A DNA stretch of 64,000 nucleotides, taken from contig WLNJ01000006.1 of the NCBI GenBank assembly GCA_009699865.1, positions 1 to 64,000 of the forward strand. Direction: 5' to 3'. The position numbers and the translations under genes are program-made. The stretch is from Actinomycetota bacterium (lineage in GTDB: Bacteria > Actinomycetota > Thermoleophilia > Solirubrobacterales > Solirubrobacteraceae). Of this stretch, positions 59,054 through 64,000 are shown in pieces. The notes beneath the pieces were generated by a model. The model saw only the letters and a list, made by a program, of their open reading frames with translations. It searched no databases and had not been told where the DNA came from. The stretch's first letter is position 1, and every line of letters starts with the position of its first letter.

Positions 59054-60114
59054 GGTCGCACGACACTAACCGCTGACTCGGTTCGCCTTGCCACGCCGCC
59101 GAGCAGACGCAGTCCAATGTTCTGTCGAGACCCGGGTGCCGCAAGCGCGTCGCCCTCTCGCTCTCTCCACCACGCAACCGTGTTCTCGAGAGTTTCCTCA
59201 TGCGGGGTCTGAGTCCAACCCAGGTCTCGCTTGGCTCGGGTTGAGCGGTAGGCCCAACGCTGACTGGCTAGGAAGATCTCCGTGCTGGTGACAATCGGGC
59301 GTCCCGGGAGCCGTTCCGCAGCCGCCGCGAGCTGCTGGGCAACTGGGACAGGCAGCCTCAGGGAAGGCGGCTCAACCCCGCTGATACGGCCAAGGTCAGC
59401 GAAGAGTCGTGTGAGGGTGAAGTTGCGTCCGCCAAGGATGTAGCGCTCGCCAATGGCGCCCTTCTCAGCGGCGAGGATGTGGCCCTGGGCAACATCGCGA
59501 GCGTCAACAACGCAGAGCGTCCCGTCAACATAGGCGGGGATGTCACGCCTCAGGAACCGGCGCACCACATCGGTTGACGACCGGCGCCAGTCACCGCGAC
59601 CAAAGACTTGGCCTGGCATGACAATCACGAGTGGCAGGCCCTGAGCCGCAAGTCGCAGTGCTTGGACCTCCGCTTCCAGCTTGCTCTCCGGATACGCAAG
59701 GTTCATGCCCCGCAGGCCATCAATCTGAGTCTCATCGGCGGTAACGCCATCCGGCGCGGGCCCCAGCGCGGAAACCGAGGATGTGAGGACTGCCTTCTCC
59801 ACCCCAGCTCGCAGCGCTTCGCCCATCACCACGCGCGTGCCCTCAACGTTGACTCGGAAGTAGTCCTCCCTTGTGGCCCTCAGGGAGGTCACGCCGGCGA
59901 CATGGTAGACATGACTAACGCCCTTCATTGCACGGCGGATCGCGCGGCGGTCACCAACATCGGCGAGCACTGAGGAAACCTCTAGACCCTCAAGCGGTTC
60001 GTGCGGAGAGTCGGGCCTAAGAGTGACTCGTACCTCCTCGCCGCGCTCAACTAGAGCACGCACAAGGTGATGTCCGATGATGCCCGTTCCGCCGGTGACG
60101 AGGTGAATGCCCAT
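59050..60114 (-). CDS. NAD(P)-dependent epimerase/dehydratase (short-chain reductase, extended)
   Basis: A 354-aa extended SDR enzyme from the Met at 60114 (MGIHLVTGGTGIIGHHLV). The Rossmann motif GxxGxxG is in TGGTGIIGHHLV, the NNAG-like segment in VYHVAGVTSL, and the catalytic Tyr-Lys pair in LAYPESKLEAE (YxxxK); the C-terminal half has the DFR/HpnA-like layout with FLASQRWAYRSTRAKRDLGW. Candidate reactions are reduction of a keto lipid intermediate or sugar epimerisation. The bacterial ceramide reductase is of this superfamily; the Spt-like and acyltransferase-like genes are 34 kb away, so that link is only a guess. An upstream Met would overlap the divergent gene. Confidence 0.8.
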   Translation of the reverse strand: MGIHLVTGGTGIIGHHLVRALVERGEEVRVTLRPDSPHEPLEGLEVSSVLADVGDRRAIRRAMKGVSHVYHVAGVTSLRATREDYFRVNVEGTRVVMGEALRAGVEKAVLTSSVSALGPAPDGVTADETQIDGLRGMNLAYPESKLEAEVQALRLAAQGLPLVIVMPGQVFGRGDWRRSSTDVVRRFLRRDIPAYVDGTLCVVDARDVAQGHILAAEKGAIGERYILGGRNFTLTRLFADLGRISGVEPPSLRLPVPVAQQLAAAAERLPGRPIVTSTEIFLASQRWAYRSTRAKRDLGWTQTPHEETLENTVAWWREREGDALAAPGSRQNIGLRLLGGVARRTESAVSVVRP

Positions 60115-60150
60115 GTCGCGCAGGGTATCGCGGCTGGTAGGTTCTGGTGT

Positions 60151-61017
60151 ATGGCCAAAGTCACTGTTGTTGCCGATACATGTCACTACCTCCAACCCGC
60201 GCTGATTAAGCAGTACGGGATTGAGCAGGTCTCACTCCACGTTCTGCTCCCAGATGGCACGGAGCGCAAGGACTCTTCCTACAACGGGGACTACACGGAG
60301 TACTACGACATTCTCAGTTCGTCCCCAACCCTTCCGACGACCTCCCAGCCATCCCATCAGGACTTTCTCGATGTCTGGGAACCGATCCTTGACCGTGGTG
60401 AGGACATCCTTGCCATGCACCTCTCTGCTGACCTGTCGGGCACCTTTGCCGGCGCCCAAGCCGCGCGCGAGTCACTCGGCGACCGCGGCAGCAGAGTCAC
60501 CGTCGTCAACACCCGGTCAGTAGCTGGCGGAGAGGCCCTTGTTGTCCTTGCTGGCGCCGCGGCAGTCCGCGCCGGTATGAGCGCTTCAGCAGCAGCTGAG
60601 CACGCAACCGCAGCCCGGGCACAGATGAAGATCTGGTTCGCCGTTGACACGCTTGAGTACATGGAGAAGGGCGGGCGTATTGGGGCTGCCGCAGCATGGC
60701 TTGGCACTGCGCTCAAGATCAAGCCAATCCTCACATTTGAGGACCAAGTTGAACCAGTTGAACGGGTGCGGACATCAAAGCGCGCACTTGAGCGGATGTC
60801 TGAATACCTCCAGACACTCAAGGAGAGCGGCGCGGACACTTGGCTTGTGCAGCACATCACAGCTCACGAGCGAGCCGATGAGCTTGTTCAGCGTGGTATT
60901 GAGATCTTCGGCCATGAGCCAACAGTCCTCTCGGAAGTTGGGCCGGTCGCCGGGACCTACCTTGGTCCTGGCCTCTTAGGGGTCGGCGGCATGCCGTCCT
61001 CCTTCATGAACCCTTAG
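60151..61017 (+). CDS. DegV family fatty-acid-binding protein
   Basis: A 288-aa DegV protein (Met at 60151, preceded by a weak ribosome-binding site). The family starts with VTVVADTCHYLQPALIKQYG and shows the PTTSQPSHQDFLDVWE motif, HLSADLSGTFAGAQAA (fatty-acid carboxylate contact), a middle LVVLAGAAAVRAG helix and GYLGPGLLGVGG-like end GPVAGTYLGPGLLGVGG. DegV (FakB) proteins bind a fatty acid for phosphorylation by FakA; no fakA gene is in the window. It is divergent from the epimerase, 36 bp apart. Confidence 0.9.
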   Translation: MAKVTVVADTCHYLQPALIKQYGIEQVSLHVLLPDGTERKDSSYNGDYTEYYDILSSSPTLPTTSQPSHQDFLDVWEPILDRGEDILAMHLSADLSGTFAGAQAARESLGDRGSRVTVVNTRSVAGGEALVVLAGAAAVRAGMSASAAAEHATAARAQMKIWFAVDTLEYMEKGGRIGAAAAWLGTALKIKPILTFEDQVEPVERVRTSKRALERMSEYLQTLKESGADTWLVQHITAHERADELVQRGIEIFGHEPTVLSEVGPVAGTYLGPGLLGVGGMPSSFMNP

Positions 61018-61026
61018 CGGGAGCGT

Positions 61027-61269
61027 CTAGCCGCGGCGGCGACGGCGCCGACCGAACAGCGCGCTGCCAACAGCAGCGATTCCGCCACCGATCACAAACC
61101 CTGCAACGGCAGCAGCTGCGGCCGCTTCGGGGCGATGCTCGTTGAGATGCCCGCGCCAGTCGGCAAAACGGACAACCTCGCCGCGCAGCTTGACAATCGA
61201 GACCGCAAGCTCTTGCCGGCCTGCTTCGATCTGTGCGCGAATCTCTTCTGGTGAACGCCCGTTGCTCAT
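61027..61269 (-). CDS. DUF3618 family envelope protein
   Basis: An 80-aa protein with a charged helix (SPEEIRAQIEAGRQELAVSI) that matches the DUF3618 opening R-x-x-IE-x-x-R-x-x-L, and one TM segment near residues 50-68 (AAAVAGFVIGGGIAAVGSAL), then a basic tail RRRRRRG. These small proteins occur with holin-X-like and YtxH-like proteins in actinobacteria. The Met at 61269 overlaps the stop of the holin-X-like gene by 4 nt (ATGA). It is the last gene of a four-gene operon. Confidence 0.75.
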   Translation of the reverse strand: MSNGRSPEEIRAQIEAGRQELAVSIVKLRGEVVRFADWRGHLNEHRPEAAAAAAVAGFVIGGGIAAVGSALFGRRRRRRG

Positions 61270-61724
61270 GGCTTGTTCTCCCGCTGGGTTGGTGCGGGGG
61301 AAGCGACCGTCTCACCCTGGGAGGCCGTCGTGACCGTCTCGCGGATCAACCGTGCCTCATCGATTGCCATGCTCGGAGCAGGCTTGGACCCGGACTGGAG
61401 CCAACGGTAGGCCAGGTAGCCGGCAACACCGGCAAGGACGAAGAGCATGATCGCGACGAACAGGAACCCGCCCCAATAGTCATCGGAGCCAAACAGCAGC
61501 TGCCAGGCGGCCCATGCGATTGACTGAAGCAGGAAGAGCAGCCCGGTGAGTGCGAACACACCCGCTGCGATACCAACAACAAGGCCGCGTGAGAACTTCT
61601 CAACCTTGACGCGAATTTCAGCCTTAGCGAGTTCGATCTCCTCGCGGACTAGACCTACTGCGTGGTCAGAGACCTGCCCAATTGCTTTGGCAAGCCCTTC
61701 CTGTTCTGCTGGTGAGTCAGCCAC
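61266..61724 (-). CDS. Actinobacterial holin-X / DUF1469-like membrane protein
   Basis: A 152-aa protein of the putative holin superfamily seen in actinobacterial stress operons: an amphipathic start GLVREEIELAKAEIRVKVEK, then two TM helices at about residues 47-70 (VVGIAAGVFALTGLLFLLQS) and 86-106 (FVAIMLFVLAGVAGYLAYRW). The C-terminal part is Ser/Pro-rich. Such proteins are unlikely to be true holins; they probably act in membrane maintenance. Overlaps both neighbours by 4-8 nt. Confidence 0.8.
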   Translation of the reverse strand: MADSPAEQEGLAKAIGQVSDHAVGLVREEIELAKAEIRVKVEKFSRGLVVGIAAGVFALTGLLFLLQSIAWAAWQLLFGSDDYWGGFLFVAIMLFVLAGVAGYLAYRWLQSGSKPAPSMAIDEARLIRETVTTASQGETVASPAPTQRENKP

Positions 61725-62106
61725 GGAAGATCCTTCTCAGGATTCGAGCGGCAACAAAGCCACCGGCAAGGGACGCAAGGACAATGTGCTCAGGGTTTGG
61801 GTCAACAGCCGCAGCAGGGGCTGAGCTGGTGCTGGGTTCACCCTCGGGTGGAGTGGCTGGCGCAGGGTCTGGGACTGCGCGGATAGCTGGCTCAGGAGCA
61901 GGGGTTGGGGCGGCAGCTGGCTTGACAGGTGGGACATCCTGCGCCGGCGTTTGCCATGCCGGAGTCGCAGCAGCTGGATGGTCAGCAGTTGGCTGCTCGC
62001 CACCAACAGGAGTCCAGTCACCGGTGGCGTTGAACTGCCCTGCCGCGGTTGCTGGTGCCACTTCGGCAGCCTCAGTCTCGTCAGTCTTTTTGCGCTTCCA
62101 GGCCAT
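61717..62106 (-). CDS. Low-complexity Pro/Ala-rich protein with C-terminal hydrophobic helix
   Basis: A 129-aa protein with a basic start (MAWKRKKTDE), about 85 residues of Pro/Ala/Thr-rich low complexity, and a conserved-looking C-terminal segment (EHIVLASLAGGFVAARILRR) that may sit in the membrane. No known family is recognised. It overlaps the following holin-X-like gene by 8 nt and the preceding 47-aa peptide by one base (TAATG), so it is clearly part of the same transcript. Confidence 0.6.
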   Translation of the reverse strand: MAWKRKKTDETEAAEVAPATAAGQFNATGDWTPVGGEQPTADHPAAATPAWQTPAQDVPPVKPAAAPTPAPEPAIRAVPDPAPATPPEGEPSTSSAPAAAVDPNPEHIVLASLAGGFVAARILRRIFRG

Positions 62107-62249
62107 TAGTGGTTCTTGGGCGGCTCGCCGCCGATAAACCTGCGCCAGACAAATTCGGCCACGCGCTCAGTGACAATGCTGAACACAAAGCCAATGCCGG
62201 CAAGCAGGCCAGTCCACATAAGTCGTTGGGTGAGTTCGTTTTCTTTCAT
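62106..62249 (-). CDS. 47-aa single-TM peptide, first gene of the envelope operon
   Basis: A short gene: the Met at 62249 gives 47 aa with an N-terminal MKENELTQRLMWTGLLAGIG, one TM (MWTGLLAGIGFVFSIVTERV, about residues 11-30) and a basic end EFVWRRFIGGEPPKNH. Its TAA overlaps the ATG of the next gene (TAATG), the four genes sit in tight order, and it uses the same codon style. I do not know a family; its position suggests a small membrane partner of the holin-X and DUF3618 proteins. Confidence 0.75.
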   Translation of the reverse strand: MKENELTQRLMWTGLLAGIGFVFSIVTERVAEFVWRRFIGGEPPKNH

Positions 62250-62286
62250 CTGAGTCGATTACAGCAGAGTTAGCGGCTTCTGTGGA

Positions 62287-62898
62287 TCAATGTGCGGGCA
62301 TGCCCAGACCGCCACACACGGTCTCGACGATGAATGCGGCGGCTCGGTCGAAGTCCTCTTCCTGTGATGGCATCAGGTCAAAGATCCATCCGGTCAGTAC
62401 CTGCTCGGTTGCCCCGTAGAAAGCGAGGGCTGCGTAGTCAGCGGCGATCTCATCACGCAGCTCCCCAGCCTTCTGACCGCGACGCACGATCTCCGCGATC
62501 AGGTTGTAGGCCTCACGGATTTCCTCAAGGTGTGTTTTGCCAAAGGTGTTGACCGCACGGGTTACCTCGACAATGATGACCTTCATCAGATCAGGGCCGT
62601 AGTGGTAGGAGTCAACGATGAACTGGGCAACAAGAGCAAGCTTGTCGCGTGCTGGGATGTCCTCATCGGCAGTCTGAGCAATCATCGTTACAAGGAGCTC
62701 CCAGCGTTCGCTGAATAGCTCGTCGAGGATGGCCTCTTTGCTGTCGAAGTAGTGGTAGACCAGACCGTGGGCGACACCGGCTTGATCGGCGATGTCACTG
62801 ATACGCCCTGCGGTGAAACCTTGGCGCGCAAACACATGGATTGACGCCTCAAGAATCTTGAGCCGTTTTTCGGCAGCAGCATCAGCCCGCGAGCTCAT
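62287..62898 (-). CDS. TetR family transcriptional regulator (fatty-acid-type)
   Basis: A 203-aa repressor. The N-terminal helix-turn-helix is ILEASIHVFARQGFTAGRIS with DIADQAGVAHGLVYHYFDSK (about residues 15-55), and the rest is the all-helical ligand domain, with LMKVIIVEVTRAVNTFGKTH in the middle; layout resembles FadR-type TetR proteins that sense acyl-CoA. It overlaps the upstream nitrilase-family gene by 4 nt (ATGA), so it is controlled together with it. A likely target is its own promoter; another possibility is the palindrome before the acyl-CoA dehydrogenase at 13322, which is untested. Confidence 0.9.
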   Translation of the reverse strand: MSSRADAAAEKRLKILEASIHVFARQGFTAGRISDIADQAGVAHGLVYHYFDSKEAILDELFSERWELLVTMIAQTADEDIPARDKLALVAQFIVDSYHYGPDLMKVIIVEVTRAVNTFGKTHLEEIREAYNLIAEIVRRGQKAGELRDEIAADYAALAFYGATEQVLTGWIFDLMPSQEEDFDRAAAFIVETVCGGLGMPAH

Positions 62899-63731
62899 CC
62901 ATTCCCCCTCATCGCTTCAAAGGATGCCGCATTGCGGCGCAAATCGCTCATCGGCAATGCTTCTCTCGCCGCTGCTCGGTCCTCGGCCTCAAGCTCTGCA
63001 AGTGCCATTGAGTACCCGTGGGGTGCCCGGTCGAGCACCTTCCCCCATGGCGACACGATCATTGAGTTCCCGCCCGAGGGCCGGCCGATGCCGTCGCTGC
63101 CATTCTGGTTGGCGGCAACTATGTGGCATCCGTTCTCAATCGCACGGGCCCGCAGCAGTACTTCCCAGTGAGCATCAGTAGTCACCTTCGTGAACGCAGC
63201 TGGCAGCACGAAGACTTCAGCGCCAGCCCCCGCGAGGTTGGAGAACAGCTCCGGGAACCGAATGTCAAAGCAGATCGCCATGCCGATGATTGTGCCGTCA
63301 GCGGTCTCGCTCAACACCGGTTGGTCACCAGGAGCGAAGGCCGCGGATTCCAGATAGTCGCGCCCGCCAACGCTTGCGTCAAAAAGGTGGATCTTGCGGT
63401 AGACGGCCTTTGCTGCCCCATCGGGACCAAAGTGGATTGAGGTGTTGGACAGCAGGTCAGTCCCCGCTACCTGCTCGGCAAACGATCCTGCGATTAGGTC
63501 GATTTTTAGTTCCTCTGCCAGATCGGAAGCCATCGACATGGATGGCCCGTCGAGGAGTTCTGCGCCTTCGCGGGTCGCATCATCGTCTGTGAGTAGCGGC
63601 CACTTCTCTGGCAGGACAACAAGCTTGGCCCCATCCTTAGCAGCTGCGCGAACACCATCTTCGGCCGACGCGAGGTTGGCCGCATGGCTTGCGTTGGATT
63701 CCAGTTGGACGGCGGCGGCTCTCACGGTCAC
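62895..63731 (-). CDS. Carbon-nitrogen hydrolase (nitrilase/omega-amidase-like)
   Basis: A 278-aa member of the nitrilase superfamily. The Glu-Lys-Cys triad is visible: VVLPEKWPLL (Glu42), GAAKAVYRKIHLFDASV (Lys near 113) and GMAICFDIRFPELFSNLAG (Cys near 153). The sequence resembles omega-amidase/Nit2-type enzymes, which hydrolyse alpha-keto acid amides, more than true nitrilases. The start GTG or Met at 63731 overlaps no neighbour; a 49-bp gap separates it from the divergent DUF2804 gene. Coupled to the TetR regulator downstream. Confidence 0.88.
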   Translation of the reverse strand: MTVRAAAVQLESNASHAANLASAEDGVRAAAKDGAKLVVLPEKWPLLTDDDATREGAELLDGPSMSMASDLAEELKIDLIAGSFAEQVAGTDLLSNTSIHFGPDGAAKAVYRKIHLFDASVGGRDYLESAAFAPGDQPVLSETADGTIIGMAICFDIRFPELFSNLAGAGAEVFVLPAAFTKVTTDAHWEVLLRARAIENGCHIVAANQNGSDGIGRPSGGNSMIVSPWGKVLDRAPHGYSMALAELEAEDRAAAREALPMSDLRRNAASFEAMRGNG

Positions 63732-63780
63732 CGAGCCTACCTACGGGCGAGCCTCCCGGCTTGGGGCGTAGGCTGCACCT

Positions 63781-64000
63781 GTGGGCAGCGCACCAAACTT
63801 TGTCGCTTACCGTGGCACTTACGGCGCAGAGCGGCCAGAGGCGATCGCCAGCCTCAAGCTTCCACCAGCTAAGGCGCCACTACTTCGAGGAGCCCGACCC
63901 CGCAAGGTCTGGCGTTACGTGGCGATCCACGCCGAGTCCCTGCAGATCTGCGCGGCAAAAATCTCAATCGGACCCCTTGACCATGTCTTCTGGGCAATCT
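63781..64000 (+). CDS. DUF2804 family protein, 5' part
   Basis: The start of a gene cut by the window end (73 codons seen). GTG 63781 gives VGSAPNFVAYRGTYGAERPE, then ARPRKVWRYVAIHAESLQI with CAAKISIGPLDHVFWAI, which matches the DUF2804 opening RWRYVGVF...LCAARVRVGP...FWAV. DUF2804 proteins occur across actinobacteria and proteobacteria and have no assigned role; some have been proposed to act on lipids or be cell-envelope linked, which I cannot support here. Divergent from the nitrilase-like gene by 49 bp. Confidence 0.75.
   Translation, partial: MGSAPNFVAYRGTYGAERPEAIASLKLPPAKAPLLRGARPRKVWRYVAIHAESLQICAAKISIGPLDHVFWAI

Overview
The window reads as ordinary chromosomal DNA of an actinobacterium. 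Moderately high GC, dense gene packing with 4-nt start/stop overlaps, a complete mce locus, an actinobacterial IHF (mIHF), coproheme decarboxylase (ChdC), PadR and TetR regulators, CGFS glutaredoxin/BolA and GlnB-Amt support this. Several families (DUF2804, the SLT/M23-like/M15-like exported protein, the coiled-coil proteins with Ala-Lys-Pro tails) suggest class Thermoleophilia (Solirubrobacterales-like); that placement is inference from recall of families, not from a phylogeny. I saw no rRNA, tRNA, CRISPR, insertion sequence or prophage.

Layout. 1-7.2 kb: the end of a GST-like gene, then a leftward block arfB-folP-folB-folK (folate and ribosome rescue), ftsH, and a tilS-hpt pair led by a small coiled-coil gene. 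6.5-12 kb: a nucleoside phosphorylase-like gene, a second coiled-coil gene, a large exported cell-wall protein, an uncharacterised gene whose reading frame continues upstream of any normal start codon, a sirtuin and a PadR regulator. 12-15.6 kb: an acyl-CoA dehydrogenase with a clear palindromic operator, a cation/proton antiporter and an anchored exported protein. 15.6-23.3 kb (rightward): an exported glucuronyl C5-epimerase-like protein, small genes including an EVE-domain protein, a MoxR/VWA pair and an NMT1-type ABC transporter. 23.3-26.7 kb: a divergent pair formed by a YghO/bacterial-ceramide-synthase-like acyltransferase and a serine-palmitoyltransferase-like enzyme, then mIHF.

26.6-43 kb is dominated by one leftward operon: two MlaE/YrbE permeases, an MlaF-type ATPase, six MCE proteins, an MMPL/RND protein, an exported thioredoxin-fold protein and a B3/B4-domain protein, almost all with 1-4 nt junctions. 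This is a self-contained lipid-import machine that carries its own ATPase and an MMPL partner. 43-48.2 kb is a nitrogen assimilation block: amt-glnB leftward and a type III glutamine synthetase rightward, around a 305-bp divergent region with a perfect palindrome. The PII protein lacks the usual modifiable Tyr51.

48.3-64 kb: an arylsulfotransferase-like exported protein, cobalamin-dependent methionine synthase, a fused GT4 glycosyltransferase/LPG-synthase-type membrane protein, a heme/Fe-S group (chdC, ferredoxin-NADP reductase-like, A-type Fe-S carrier, bolA, CGFS glutaredoxin), a short-chain epimerase/reductase, a DegV protein, a four-gene operon of small envelope proteins (including a 47-aa membrane peptide), a TetR regulator with a nitrilase-family amidohydrolase, and the start of a DUF2804 gene.

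Strongest leads: the Spt/bCerS-like pair as a possible actinobacterial sphingolipid route; the mce-MMPL-redoxin operon; the gene at 9.9-10.8 kb with no ordinary start; the PII without Tyr51; the GT4-LPG synthase fusion; and the palindromes upstream of the acyl-CoA dehydrogenase and the glutamine synthetase.
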